A DNA stretch of 64,000 nt, from positions 124,001 to 188,000 of the forward strand of contig CAWHVG010000005.1 of the NCBI GenBank assembly GCA_963832725.1, in the 5' to 3' direction. The DNA comes from JAEZBP01 sp963832725 (GTDB taxonomy: Bacteria > Myxococcota_A > Polyangia > Polyangiales > Sandaracinaceae). The notes under the pieces were generated by a model that ran no database searches, was not told the DNA's origin, and was given only the letters and a program-made list of their open reading frames with translations. Made by a program: the position numbers and the translations under genes. Of the stretch, positions 1-10,108 are shown in pieces; the stretch's first letter is position 1; the number at the start of each line of letters is the position of its first letter.

Positions 1-1
1 C

Positions 2-1097
2 GCCGCGCTCGCCCGCGCGCTCGGCCAGCGCCGCCCGCGCCTTCTGGCAGTCCTGCTCTACCTGCTCCCGTCCTCCTGGGCGGGAGGCGCGTGGTTCGGT
101 CAGATCGACGTCTTCGGCAACGTCTTCCTGCTCACCTCCGCCGCGGAGCTCGTCGCGTTCTCGCGACGCGGCACGACGCGGCGGCTCGCGCTCGGCCTCG
201 GCGCGCTCGCGATGGCGTTGCTCACGAAGCAGCTCACTTTCTTCGCGGCGCCGGCGCTGCTCGCCCTCGCCGCGCGCGGGCTCGTGTCCCCACTCCGACC
301 TCCGTTCCGCGCTTTCGTCGAAGCAGCACGAACCGTCCCTCCGTCCGGAGCTCGAACCGTACCGGCGTCCCGAAGCTCGTGCTCGGACATGCCGAAACCC
401 GGAACGAACGTCGAGCGGCCCGCACCAGGGAGGCATCCCCGACCGAGCGCGATCGTCGTCGCCGCCATCACACCGCTGCTCCTGGTAGCAGCCGATCCGT
501 TCCTCACGCTGCCGGACGGGTTCCGCTCTCACCTCGCGTTCGTGCTGGCGCGCGGCTCCTCGCACGGCGAGCTGGCCGTCGCCAGCGGCGCCAGCATCTG
601 GTCGCTCTTCGTGCCGGGCGGCACGCCCGCCGCCGACGTCCGCGTGCTCGGGCTCTCCAGTCAGGGTGATCGGCTGGATCCTGTGGGCGCTCGTCATGGC
701 GTTCGCGACGAAGCGCGCGCTCGACCCGACGGAGGAGCCGAACGAGCCGCGCGCCGCGGAGCGCCGGCTGGTGGCGCTGGCCGGGATCGGCGAGCTGGCG
801 ATGGCGACGCTCCTCACGGGAGTCCACGAGCGCTACCTGGTCCACGCCGTGGCGCTGCTCTTGTTGGCGGCGCAGCCGGGCTGGCGACGCGTGCTGGGCT
901 GGGCCACGGGCGCGCTCGCGGGGACGTTCGTCCTCGCCAGCCTCCACGACGACGCGCTCACCGGCCCGCTCCGCCTCCTGGGCCGCCCCGAGCCCTTGGC
1001 GGTCGTGAGCTCGCTCTGGCTCATCGCCTGGCTCGTGCCCCAATCTCCGGCGCGCGCCGCTCCGGAGCCGGTGGCGCCCCCGCGGAGTTCGGGGTAG
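2..1097 (+). CDS. Polytopic membrane protein, glycosyltransferase-like (5' partial, frameshifted)
   Basis: The start lies before the window. Frame 2 encodes alternating hydrophobic segments and aromatic loops (for example FGQIDVFGNVFLLT) of the kind seen in GT39/GT87-like lipid-linked mannosyltransferases. This is a family guess and no catalytic motif is visible. Near 655 the reading moves to frame 3 and continues with more membrane segments (VIGWILWALVMA) to the TAG at 1095-1097. Positions 302-440 encode a hydrophilic, Arg/Pro-rich stretch that interrupts the membrane pattern and contains copy A of a dispersed repeat, so it looks like an in-frame insertion. The ClC gene starts 25 bp downstream. 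Confidence 0.55.
302..385 (+). repeat. Dispersed repeat, copy A (inside a gene)
   Basis: This segment aligns over its whole length with 41691-41775 and more weakly with 62195-62275. Shared blocks include CCGTTCC, TTTCGT, AGCACGAACC and GTACC-G-CGTCCCGAAG. It lies inside the membrane-protein gene without stopping its frame. The other copies are intergenic. Confidence 0.7.
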
Positions 1098-1122
1098 TAA
1101 GGGCTTCGTTCGCGTTTTGACT

Positions 1123-3009
1123 ATGCTCGAGCCCGAGCCAGAACAGAAGCGGCTCCCCCTCGAAGAGCTCGCGCGCCTCGTCCGAGGCCCCCGCGATCTG
1201 CTCTACACCTGGCGGGAGCTGGACATGAAGGCCCTCGGCCGCGTGTTGTGGCACGCCATCCTGGTGGGTGCCGCGGCCGGGCTCTTGTCGGCCGGCTTCT
1301 ACTGGGCGCTCGAGTGGTCGCAGTGGCTGCTCCTCGACAAGCTGGCCCACGTCTCTCTGCCGAGGCCGCTCGGCGAGTCGTCGATCATGCCACCCGTCGC
1401 GGACGGCCCCAGCCGCTGGTGGGTCGTCGCCCTGCTCCCGGCCACCGGCGGCCTGGCCTGTGGCCTCTTGGTCTACTTCTTCTGCCGCGACGCGGCCGGT
1501 CCCGGCGGCGACAAGTACATCCAGGCGTTCCACCAGAAGAGCGGGAACATCCCCTGGAACGTGCCGGTGGTGAAGGCGCTGGCCAGCCTGGTGACGCTCG
1601 CCACGGGAGGCGCGGTCGGCCGCGAAGGCCCGACCATGCAGATGGCCTCGGGCGTCGGCTCGCTCTTGGCCCGGCGGATGAAGCTCAGCGTGCGCGAGCG
1701 CCGCATCCTGGTCGTCGCCGGCGCCTCCGCCGCGACGGGCGCCATCTTCCAGACCCCGCTCGGAGCGGCAATCTACGGCGTCGAGCTCCTCTACCGCGAC
1801 GACTTCGAGACCGACGCGCTCATTCCCTCAATCCTGGCGTCGGTCACCGGCTACTCGGTCTTCACGACCATCCACGGCCAGGGCCACCTGCTGGCCACCG
1901 CGCACACCTACGCGTTCGACGCCCGCGCGCTGCCGCTCTACGCCGTGATGTCGATCGGCCTCTCGGTGGCCGGCGTCATCTTCGTGAAGGTCCGGCACGG
2001 CGCGCAGGACAAGGTCTTCACGCCGATGCGGATCCCCCTCTGGGCCAAACCGGCGCTCGGCGGGCTCTTGCTGGGCGTGCTGGCGATCCCGGTCCCGTGG
2101 GCGCTCGGCGCTGGCTACGGCCTGGTGCAGGGCGCGATCCTCGACGCGGACTGGATCCAGCCGGGCGTGTGGGGCGCGGTCACGCTCATCGGCCTGGCGG
2201 CGGTGCGCATCCTGGCCACGGCGTTCAGCCTCGGCTCGGGCGGCTCGGGCGGTGAGTTCGGCCCCACCTTGGTCATCGGCGGCCTGGTCGGCGGCGCCTT
2301 CGGCGCCCTCTTCCACCTGGCGGCGCCGACGGTGGTGCCCGATCCTGGCGCGTTCGCGCTGGTCGGCATGGGCGCCTTGATCGGGGGCATCGCGCACGTA
2401 CCGATCAGCTCGCTGATCATGGTCTGCGAGCTGGCGGGCAGCTACGACCTCCTCGTCCCTCTGATGCTGGCCGAGGGCATCACCTACGTGCTCCTCCGCC
2501 GCGTCTACCTCTACCGCGAGCAGCTCCCGAACCGCCTCGCCTCGCCGGCGCACCGCCACGAGCAAGGCCGGGACATCCTCGAGTCGATCAGAATCGGCGA
2601 GGTCTTCGAGCGCGGCGTCAGCCTGCACGCGGTGCGGCCCGACTGCACCATCGACCGGGTGCTGTCCAAGCTCGGCCGCTCGCCGCACCCGGCGCTGATC
2701 GTCTCGAGCGAGCGAGGGCGCCCGCTCGGGATCATCCCGCTGGAGGCGGTGCAGGCGGTGCTGGCCGAGCCCAACCTGCAGGGCGTGGTCGTGGCCGCCG
2801 ACGTCATGGTCCCGGTGGTGCGGCTCACCGCCGACGACGATCTGCACGCCGCGCTCCACGCCTTCCTGGAGACGCAGTCGCACGCGCTCCCCGTCCTGGA
2901 GGGGCTCGGCGAGCGCGAGCACGTGGTCGGGCTGATCACCCAAGACGATGTGACGGTCGCCTACGAGCGCTCCGCCGCCGAGCGCCTCTCGCTGGCGCCG
3001 GTCGAATAG
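1123..3009 (+). CDS. ClC-family chloride channel/transporter with C-terminal CBS pair
   Basis: 628-residue membrane protein. The ClC signature GREGP (gating Glu168) lies in the first half and GGEFGP (about 376-381) in the second, which are the two conserved anion-pathway loops of the family. From about residue 490 to the end are two CBS domains, typical of ClC proteins regulated by adenine nucleotides. The position matching the internal proton glutamate of E. coli ClC appears to be Leu (VELLYRDDF), which may favour channel behaviour over exchange; this is inference from a hand alignment. ATG at 1123 is preferred over the in-frame TTG at 1117. The gene is intact and probably conducts chloride across the inner membrane. 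Confidence 0.92.
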   Translation: MLEPEPEQKRLPLEELARLVRGPRDLLYTWRELDMKALGRVLWHAILVGAAAGLLSAGFYWALEWSQWLLLDKLAHVSLPRPLGESSIMPPVADGPSRWWVVALLPATGGLACGLLVYFFCRDAAGPGGDKYIQAFHQKSGNIPWNVPVVKALASLVTLATGGAVGREGPTMQMASGVGSLLARRMKLSVRERRILVVAGASAATGAIFQTPLGAAIYGVELLYRDDFETDALIPSILASVTGYSVFTTIHGQGHLLATAHTYAFDARALPLYAVMSIGLSVAGVIFVKVRHGAQDKVFTPMRIPLWAKPALGGLLLGVLAIPVPWALGAGYGLVQGAILDADWIQPGVWGAVTLIGLAAVRILATAFSLGSGGSGGEFGPTLVIGGLVGGAFGALFHLAAPTVVPDPGAFALVGMGALIGGIAHVPISSLIMVCELAGSYDLLVPLMLAEGITYVLLRRVYLYREQLPNRLASPAHRHEQGRDILESIRIGEVFERGVSLHAVRPDCTIDRVLSKLGRSPHPALIVSSERGRPLGIIPLEAVQAVLAEPNLQGVVVAADVMVPVVRLTADDDLHAALHAFLETQSHALPVLEGLGEREHVVGLITQDDVTVAYERSAAERLSLAPVE

Positions 3010-3197
3010 GCTTTTTCGCCCTCCAGAGCACTCCGGCTCCGGGCAATCGCAACCCTCGGAGCTCGATTCGCGTGTTCCGAAGACCGAGCCGGATCGCGCG
3101 CCGCCCGGACGCCGGACGGACGGGCTCGACCGAGTGGCGTGACCGGGCACACGAGCGAAAGGCGCTCCAAACGTCGCTCATCCTGTAATGTTCGACT

Positions 3198-5210
3198 GTG
3201 ACCGAGCTGCCCGTAGCTGCGGTGATCTGCGTGGCGGCCGCCAATCTCTTGATGGCGGGGGTGTTCGCGATCCTCGCCCTCCGCGAGCCGCGTCCCGGCC
3301 TCGGTTGGTTCGCGGCCGCGTGGATGCTGGAAGCGACGCGCCACCTCATCTCCGTCACCCCGGACAGCGTCGTCAGCTTCTTTGCCGGCGGTTTCGCCTT
3401 CTCCATGGCCGTCCTGGCGCTGGTGGAAGGCTCGTTCCGCTTCGCCGCGCGTCCGCCGAGCCGGATCCTACGCGGCGCGATCGCCGCCCTCCTGATGTGG
3501 CAGTGCGTGGTCTTCGTCTGGGGTCCGAGCTTCGTCGTCTGGCATCTACCGGTCTCGATCTTCATCGCGGTCATTCGTTTGGTCGTGGCGCGGATGCTCT
3601 GGAAGAGCGGCGGCCCTTGGCTCGGCCGTGGCGTCGCCACCACCGCGATGACGCTGTGGGGTCTGCACGCGCTGAGCTATCCCTTCCTGGCCAACGTGCC
3701 GAGCGCCGCGCCCTGGGGCTTTGCGCTGAGCGCGTTCCTCGGCTTGGCCACCGCGCTCGGCGTCGTGATGGCCTACTTCGAGCGCGCGCGGGAGGAGACC
3801 GATGCCAGCGAGACGCGTTTGCGCTCGGTCTTCGACGGCGCCTCGGACGGGATCGCCACCCTCGACCGCAGCGGCCGGCTGATCACCGCCAACCCCGCCC
3901 TCGTCCGGATGCTCGGCCTTTCGAGCGTGGACGAGCTCGTGGGCGAGCGGCTCGGACGGCTGGTCCAGCGCGAGAGCTCGTTCACCGATCGCACCGTCAA
4001 CGGCGTGGAGACGTGGCACCTGCCCAACGGCGAGAAGCGGGTGGTCTCGACCTCGATCTCGAAGGCGCGCAGCGGCGATCGCCTCGAGCGGGTAGACGTC
4101 TTCGTGCGCGACGTGACGCGCGAGACCCAGCTCAAGCTCGAGCTGGAGGAGACGCGGCGGCTGGAAGCGCTCGGCAGACTGGCCGGCGGCGTCGCGCACG
4201 ACTTCAACAACCTCCTGCAGATCATCTCCAGCGCGGCGGAGGTGGCCCGCAGGACCGAAGACGACGAGCGCCGGCACCGCAACCTCACCTTCGCCCTCGA
4301 CGCGGCCTCCCGCGCGGCGGAGCTGACGCGCCAGCTCCTCGCCGTCGGGCGCCGGCAGACCGTGGAGGCGCGCAACGTCGACCTGACGACGGTCGTGCGC
4401 GAGTTCGGCACGTGGGTCGGACGGCTCTTGGGCGACGAGGTCGAGCTCGACATCGAGCTCGACGAGCGCGAGCACATCGTCTCCGCAGACCGCGGACAGC
4501 TCGAGCAGGTGCTGGTCAACCTCGTCACGAACGCGCGCGACGCCATGCCGGAAGGCGGACGGATCACGTTGCGGGTGCAGGGCGAGGGCGACCACGTGGA
4601 GCTCTCGGTCGAGGACCAGGGCACGGGCATGGACGAGGAGACCCGCTCGCACATCTTCGAGCCCTTCTTCACCACCAAGGAGCGGAGCCGCGGCACGGGC
4701 CTCGGCCTCGCGACCGTGCACGGCATCGCCACCCAGCACGGCTGGAAGCTCGGCGTCGACAGCGCGCCGAGCGAAGGGACCCGCTTCACGCTGCGGATCC
4801 CCTCCAGCAGCGCGGAGCGGGAGAGGACCCCACCCCCGCCCGCGCCGACCGCGCTCCATCCCTCCGGCCAAGTGCTCCTCGTCGACGACGACCCGATGCT
4901 CCTCGACGTGTCGACGGAGCTGCTGCGCGCGGCTGGCTACGACGTGCGCGCCCTCGGTCCCGAGGACGTGAGCGCCAGCGAGCTCGAGAGCGCTTGCGAC
5001 GTCCTGGTCACGGACGTCTCCATGCCCGGCGAGAGCGGCCCCGCTCTGGCTCGCCGCGCCCGACTGGCCCGCCCGGGCCTGCCGGTGGTCTTCGTCTCCG
5101 GCTACGCCGCAGAGGAGCGCCTCGCCCTCGACGACCACACCGCGTTCGTGGCCAAGCCCTTCCGCGCCGACGAGCTCGTCACGGCCATCGAGACCGTCCG
5201 CGCGAGCTGA
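3198..5210 (+). CDS. Membrane hybrid histidine kinase (7TM-PAS-HisKA-HATPase-REC)
   Basis: 670 residues from a GTG start. About 1-200 is a run of roughly seven hydrophobic helices acting as a membrane sensor. About 205-310 is a PAS domain. The phosphoacceptor His334 lies in GGVAHDFNNLLQ, the ATPase N-box in NLVTNARDAMPEGG, and G boxes follow (EDQGTGM, GTGLGLATVHG). The C-terminal receiver has the acidic triad VDDDP and phosphoacceptor Asp606 in VTDVSMPG. HDFNNLL is typical of kinases with an attached or partner receiver. No output-domain regulator lies beside it, so the target is unknown. The signal sensed cannot be read from the sequence. Intact. Confidence 0.93.
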   Translation: MTELPVAAVICVAAANLLMAGVFAILALREPRPGLGWFAAAWMLEATRHLISVTPDSVVSFFAGGFAFSMAVLALVEGSFRFAARPPSRILRGAIAALLMWQCVVFVWGPSFVVWHLPVSIFIAVIRLVVARMLWKSGGPWLGRGVATTAMTLWGLHALSYPFLANVPSAAPWGFALSAFLGLATALGVVMAYFERAREETDASETRLRSVFDGASDGIATLDRSGRLITANPALVRMLGLSSVDELVGERLGRLVQRESSFTDRTVNGVETWHLPNGEKRVVSTSISKARSGDRLERVDVFVRDVTRETQLKLELEETRRLEALGRLAGGVAHDFNNLLQIISSAAEVARRTEDDERRHRNLTFALDAASRAAELTRQLLAVGRRQTVEARNVDLTTVVREFGTWVGRLLGDEVELDIELDEREHIVSADRGQLEQVLVNLVTNARDAMPEGGRITLRVQGEGDHVELSVEDQGTGMDEETRSHIFEPFFTTKERSRGTGLGLATVHGIATQHGWKLGVDSAPSEGTRFTLRIPSSSAERERTPPPPAPTALHPSGQVLLVDDDPMLLDVSTELLRAAGYDVRALGPEDVSASELESACDVLVTDVSMPGESGPALARRARLARPGLPVVFVSGYAAEERLALDDHTAFVAKPFRADELVTAIETVRAS

Positions 5211-5405
5211 GGCGCCGTCCGGTTCGCCCGCGCCCTCGCGCCGGCCGGCAGCGTCCCGCCCGAGCGCGGCAGACCGGGCCTGGGGAAGGCGCTCGGCGCG
5301 AGAGGACCGCGCCGAGCGGCCTGGCTCAATCCCGCCAGCCGGAGCGTGAGCGACGAGGCCGCGCCGAACGCGCAGCCTCATCGCGGCTCCCGGATGGCGC
5401 GAGGA

Positions 5406-5663
5406 TCAGCGGTGCACCGTCAGGGGTGCAGCTCGTACTTGATGTGGTGGAATCTGATCCACCTCCGGCGTGTCGGTCGGCGCTGCGAGCTCCTTGACGC
5501 GACGCTCGCGGATCAGCTCGCGGAGCGCCTCGGACACTTCGGCGTGCGCATAGGTCCCGCCCATTCCCAGGGCTCGCAGAAGCTCGGGGAATGTCAGCGC
5601 GCCGTCTTGCAAGGCGTCTTCGATTCGTTCACCGAGCGCTTCGGGTTCGTTCGTCGTGGTCAT
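5406..5663 (-). CDS. Small winged-helix-like protein
   Basis: 85 residues beginning MTTTNEPEALGERI. A strong Shine-Dalgarno (GGAGG) sits 4 nt before the ATG at 5663 and decides this start over upstream in-frame ATGs. The core, LTFPELLRAL followed by VSEALRELIRERRVKEL, has the helix-turn-helix and recognition-helix spacing of a winged-helix domain, suggesting a small DNA-binding or adaptor protein. This is inference; no family is recognised. It is encoded opposite the sensor kinase. Confidence 0.6.
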   Translation of the reverse strand: MTTTNEPEALGERIEDALQDGALTFPELLRALGMGGTYAHAEVSEALRELIRERRVKELAAPTDTPEVDQIPPHQVRAAPLTVHR

Positions 5664-5746
5664 GAGCCCTCCGGTCCCGTGGAGCATGTACACGAACCGA
5701 GGCGCGCGTTCACGCTCTCGAGCCCGTTCGCCATGGCGACCCACAT

Positions 5747-6010
5747 ATGCACCGCGGCAAGTCCCGCCTTCGAAGGCGGATGCTGCCGCGCGTGGATGGG
5801 ATGGAGCGCTCGCCGGGCACGCTCGTCTGCGTCGGGCCGGAAGGCCGGTTCATCGAGGTGACGCCGGGCGGCGAGCAGGTGTGGACCTACACCTACCCCG
5901 GCGCGATGGCCTCCGTGTTCCGGGTGACCAGCTACCCGGCCAGCTACCCCGCATTCACCGGTCGCGACCTGACCCCCGCCGGACCGATCGCGGCCGGCGC
6001 GGCGCCCTGA
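5747..6010 (+). pseudogene. C-terminal remnant of an arylsulfotransferase/PQQ-type propeller protein
   Basis: The 87-residue frame carries the closing blade pattern of arylsulfotransferase-like propellers: GRFIEVTPGGEQVWTY, then VFRVTSYPASYPAF and GRDLTP. Only this last part (about 5795-6010) is present. The start and the rest of the propeller, including catalytic residues, are missing. I read it as the 3' remnant of a lost gene and expect no function. Confidence 0.55.
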
Positions 6011-6281
6011 TCGCACGTCCGGATGGGGTCGGAGTAGGATCGTGCGACGTGCACGAGCCCCGGAAGGACCGCTTCGCGCTTCGGCAGGCCGCGGCCTCGA
6101 CACACGGCCGCGTAGCAGTCCGGCCTTTCCTCCTCGGCGGGCCGCGCGCCCCGTTCGAACGGGCACGCTCGAGCGTCGTCGAGGGACACGGCGCCGGAGC
6201 GCCGCGGATCAACCCGGTCCGGGTGCGCGCACGGTGCTTCCCCGGCCGCGCTGGTTCGCTCCGTCGGCGACGGGGCCAGCG

Positions 6282-6318
6282 GCTCTGCTCGAGCGACCCT
6301 CAGGCCCTCGAGCAGAGC
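6282..6318. terminator. Perfect 12-bp inverted repeat, likely terminator
   Basis: GCTCTGCTCGAG (6282-6293) pairs perfectly with CTCGAGCAGAGC (6307-6318) around a 13-nt loop. It lies just downstream of the minus-strand membrane-protein gene ending at 6334. No T tract follows on either strand. The rest of 6011-6333 shows no gene. Confidence 0.5.
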
Positions 6319-6333
6319 GGTGTCGGGCGGGAC

Positions 6334-6756
6334 TCAGACGCTGAAGAGGAAGCTCGCGACGATCATCCAGAGGCCGACGCCGATGGCCACCAGCCCGAGC
6401 ATGCCCTGGTACGGCGCGAGCTTCGCGATGGTCTGGTCCATCTTCTCGTTGGCCGTCGGATCCTTGATGAACTGCTTCATGACACCGACGCCGAGGAGCA
6501 GGCCGAGGACGACCTGCAGGCCCCCGTCGGCCAGGTACGTGATCCAGTAGATCGGCGCGACCGTGAGCCAGCCGATGTTGAGGATGCTGGAGATGACGGT
6601 CCAGACGCCCCCGATCGCCGAGAGCGCACCGAACCAGCCCTGGTACGGAGCCAGCTTGCCGATCATTTCCTTCGCGTCGGGTCGCTTCGCGATGATGATC
6701 GAGGAAGCGCCCAAGACGCCGAGCACGGCCAGCCAGAGCCCAGTGAACAAACCCAT
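6334..6756 (-). CDS. Four-helix membrane protein with internal duplication
   Basis: 140 residues, with about four hydrophobic helices. The motif KLAPYQG occurs twice (about residues 34-40 and 111-117), each time followed by a Gly-rich helix (WFGALSAIGGVW and MLGLVAIGVGLW), so the protein looks like a tandem duplication of one two-helix unit. The run GAAGGGGG precedes the ATG at 6756. Function is not recognised. It probably lies in the inner membrane and may form a dimer-like fold. Confidence 0.75.
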   Translation of the reverse strand: MGLFTGLWLAVLGVLGASSIIIAKRPDAKEMIGKLAPYQGWFGALSAIGGVWTVISSILNIGWLTVAPIYWITYLADGGLQVVLGLLLGVGVMKQFIKDPTANEKMDQTIAKLAPYQGMLGLVAIGVGLWMIVASFLFSV

Positions 6757-6873
6757 GTCGTAGCCCCCTTCGAGGATGGGGCTCGGGTCAATCCCGTCCC
6801 CCGTCGGCCGACCCTAATCAAGCCGGAGCGGCGTCGCAAGGCCGCTCTGGCGCAACGGGGCTCTCAATCACGC

Positions 6874-6932
6874 GCGCCGATCAGCGCGGGAGAGGCTCGC
6901 GCCGATCAGCGCGGGAGAGGCTCGCGCCGATC
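6874..6932. repeat. 25-bp direct repeat, 2.4 copies
   Basis: The unit GCGCCGATCAGCGCGGGAGA plus GGCTC occurs at 6874-6898 and 6899-6923, with a 9-bp partial third copy. It lies in the 327-bp region between the minus-strand membrane protein and the first SGNH hydrolase, where no gene is seen. Confidence 0.9.
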
Positions 6933-7083
6933 CCGCCACGCGCGCGGAATGGAGTCGATCCCCGCGCTCATGACGACGATGCCACCGACGATCGCGCCCG
7001 TGGTGCCACGGTCCCCGAGCGCGCTGACGGTCTGCCAGAGCGCGCGCTCCGCCCCACACACCTCCGTGATAGCCTCCGCCGCC

Positions 7084-8200
7084 GTGGCATCGCGACTCGG
7101 GGGCCGGCGTTGGCTCGGGCGGCTCGCGCTCATCGGCGGGAGCACGCTGGTGGCGCTCGCGCTCGCGGAGCTGACCTTGCGCCTGATGGGGATCGCGCCG
7201 GCGCGCTGGGCTCATCCCTGGCACGTCGAGACGGAGGACAAGCGGGTCGGGCTCGACCTCTATCCGGACGATCCGCGCGACTACTTCCCGCTCGATCTGC
7301 GCGACGAGGACGTGCGGCGTCGCTACCGCGAGCGCGGGTTGACGGAGGTGGACGAGCGCTGGGAGCGGACGCCGGACGCGGTGCCCTTCGTCTACACCGC
7401 CGAGCTCTGCCGCGGGGAGTCGATCCCAGAGCTGCCGGAGGGCTCGGCGCGCGTGGTCGCCGTCGGCGACTCCTTCACCGAGGGCCAGGGCGTGCGCGAG
7501 CGCGATACGTACGCGGCACGCGCTCGACCGGACGCTGGAGCGAGCGCAAGTCGTGAACTGCGGGCGGCGCGGCTACGACTTCCCCGAGCTCCACGAGCTC
7601 TTCACCCGCAACCTGGTGCTCGAGCCCGACGTGGTCGTCTACGCGATGATCCTGAACGACCCGGAGCAGTCCGAGGCCTTCCACGCACGGCAGCGCTACA
7701 TCGACGACTGGATCCTCGACCGGCGGCGGATGGTGTTCGAGGGCGATGGATCGCCGCCGCCGTGGGAGCCGCGGCTCTTCAGCGTGGTCGCGGACCGGAT
7801 CGAGGGGATGCGCGTCGGTACCGAGACGACGCGCTGGTATCGCGAGATGGTCGAGGCACCCAACCGCGAGGGATGGGACGCGACGATCGAGCACATCACG
7901 GCCATGGATCGGACGATGCGCGAGCGCGGCGGCGAGCTCCTCGTCGTGCTCTGGCCGCTCATGGTCGGGCTCGACGGCGACTACCCCTTCACCGCCACAC
8001 ACGCGACCATCGGCCGGGCGCTCGAGGAGCGCGGGATCGCGTTCCACGACACCCTACCGGCGTTCCTCGGGCTGGATCCGAGCACGCTCCGGGTCCATCC
8101 GAGCGATCGGCATCCGAACGAGCGCGCGCACGCCATCTTCGCCCGCGACATCGAGCCTCGGATCCGCGACGCCGTCGCGCGCACGAGGGAGCGCTCGTGA
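7084..8200 (+). CDS. Membrane-anchored SGNH/GDSL-like hydrolase 1 (frameshifted)
   Basis: GTG start, then a single hydrophobic anchor (LALIGGSTLVALALAELTL). Block I is VGDSFTEGQG, with the nucleophile Ser in GDS. After a frameshift near 7515 (loss of a CG dinucleotide would explain it) the protein continues with VVNCGRRGYDFPEL and ends with the block-V dyad DRHPNERAH. Such proteins de-acylate or acetylate envelope polysaccharides, or act as AlgX-like modifiers. It opens a set with a second SGNH protein, SxtJ and a carbamoyltransferase, suggesting cell-surface glycan decoration. The exact substrate is unknown. Confidence 0.75.
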
Positions 8201-8453
8201 GGGTGCGTTCGGATCCTCGCAGCGACGCGACGGCTGCGAGCGTCCCGTACGCCGCCATGCACGCCGTCTCCCTGGCGCTCAGCGAGGCACGCGTCGCGTC
8301 TTCATGGATCGTGACCGGGCGAGCCGCGAAAGAGGCGTGGGTACACCGTCGGCCGTCGCCGGCGGGATCCTCGCTGGCGGGATCCTCACCGTCTCGTTCG
8401 CGCGGAAGCGGTGCGCGCGAGGCGCTCGCTCCGCGCGGAAGGTCCATCGGGCC

Positions 8454-9525
8454 GTGAAGCGCACGGGCGCACGACTCTTGCTCTCCCTGGTGTCTGTGCT
8501 GGTCGCGCTGGCGGCGGCGGAGGCGATCTTCCGCGCGCGCCTGGCGACCGACGACGCACCGGACGGCGGCGACGACGATTGGCGCGCGCGCTACCGCCGG
8601 ATGAACGAGACGATCTACCGGCGGAGCGACGATCCGATCCTGATCTACGAGCCCGTCCCGTCGAGCTCGGTGCCCATGGAGTACGGGCTGGCGGGCTTCG
8701 ACGCCCAGTCGATGCGCGACGACCATGAGCATTCGGAGACGCCCGCGGGCCCGCGGCTGGCGCTGATCGGCGACTCGTTGGTGTGGAGCGAGTTCGTGGC
8801 GCTCGAGGACGCGCTCGGACGGCGGACGGAAGAGGCGCTCGGGCCTCGCTGGGAGGTGCTGAACTTCGGCGTGACCGGCTACGACACGACACAGGAGGCG
8901 CGCTGGTACGAGCACGCGGCGCGACCCTTCTCGCCCTCGGCGGTCGCCGTGGTGTGGTGCATGAACGACATGATGATCATGAGCGGCCCCTTCGAGCGCT
9001 ACGCGAACGAGGAAGAGCGCGCGCGAAAGGACGCACAGGAGGCGCTGCTCGAACGGGTGGCGCCGGTCCGCCGCGAGACGCTGGACGGCGTGCTGGCCCA
9101 GCGGGAACGGGAGGCGTCGTTCGAGGTGCTGGCGCGGGCGCTCTCGCTCTTCGCACGCCGGCGCTTCGACGCCGACTACGTGGACGAGTACCTGGTGATG
9201 TTCCGGCAGCAAGAGCGGCGCGAGCGGACCCGCGCGGCGCTGACGCGGCTGGCCCATGACATCCGAGCCGACGGCGCGCGCCCCATCCTGATCATCTCGC
9301 CGGTGCTGGAGGACTGGGACGACTACCACTGGAGCGCGATCCACGATTTCGTCCGCCGGGCGAGTGAGCAGGCCGGGTTCACGGTGGTCGAATCCCCTCG
9401 CCACCTGGCGCGAGACACGCTCTCCCGAGGAGCTGCGCATCGGCGGCGACAACCTGCACTACTCGCCCGACGGGCTGCGCGTGCTCGGCGCCACCATCGC
9501 CGAGGCGGTGAGGGCCGGACGATGA
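8454..9525 (+). CDS. Membrane-anchored SGNH/GDSL-like hydrolase 2 (frameshifted)
   Basis: The GTG start is followed by an N-terminal membrane helix (LLLSLVSVLVALAAAEA). The nucleophile motif is LIGDSLVWSEF, with LNFGVTGYDT after it and an Asn in CMNDMM. The frame breaks at GAATC (9390-9394). Restoring GAGC there gives a C-terminus running on to the His dyad DNLHYSPDG and a TGA at 9523. It is a distant homologue of the preceding gene and a likely partner in envelope glycan modification. The 253 bp between the two genes hold no gene. Confidence 0.75.
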
Positions 9526-9640
9526 GCCGGAGCGGTGCGGTGGCCACGGGCGCGGTGAGCAACGCTGCGAGGCGGGGACGTCGAGCGCGCGACCGAGAGC
9601 TCGAGGCTGGTCTCCGTGTTCGGCGCGCGGAGACGGGTCG

Positions 9641-10108
9641 ATGAGCGATCCCATTCGACCCGGCCGGCCGGACGCGGCGGCGGCGATCTGGCGCTGGCAG
9701 GACGGCGCGATGATGGATGCGGCGCGGCGCGTGCGCGCGGCGCGGCGGGGCGCGTTGATCCGCTTCGTGGTGGCCTCCTCGGCCGGCGCGCTCTTCTTCC
9801 TGCTGCACCGCCCCATCGCGGCCGCCGCCGCCGGCGCGCTCGGCGTGCTGGGACTGGCGCTCGCCATCGCCTCACCGCTCGGCGCGTACGCGGCGCTCGA
9901 GCGGGCGGTGGCAACGCTCGGGCGTCTGATCGGCACGCTGCTCACCTGGCTGCTCTTGGCGCCGGTCTTCTACCTCTTCTTCACGCCCTTCGGCCTGCTC
10001 TTCCGGCGCGGCCGGCGCGACCCGATGAAGCGCGCCCTGGAGCCGGATGCGAAGACCTACTGGCAGCGCCGAGACGACGATCGACCGAACCTGGAGCGCC
10101 CCTTCTGA
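9641..10108 (+). CDS. SxtJ-like small membrane protein
   Basis: 155 residues with a hydrophilic N-terminus, two or three membrane helices (SAGALFFLLHRPIAAAAAG, then LLTWLLLAPVFYLFF) and a C-terminal basic stretch ending KTYWQRRDDDRPNLERPF. This matches the SxtJ type encoded beside NodU/CmcH-type carbamoyltransferases. Its TGA overlaps the ATG of the carbamoyltransferase (TGATG at 10106-10110), a sign of translational coupling. The role is unproven; a membrane partner for the carbamoylation step is the usual suggestion from context. Confidence 0.75.
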   Translation: MSDPIRPGRPDAAAAIWRWQDGAMMDAARRVRAARRGALIRFVVASSAGALFFLLHRPIAAAAAGALGVLGLALAIASPLGAYAALERAVATLGRLIGTLLTWLLLAPVFYLFFTPFGLLFRRGRRDPMKRALEPDAKTYWQRRDDDRPNLERPF

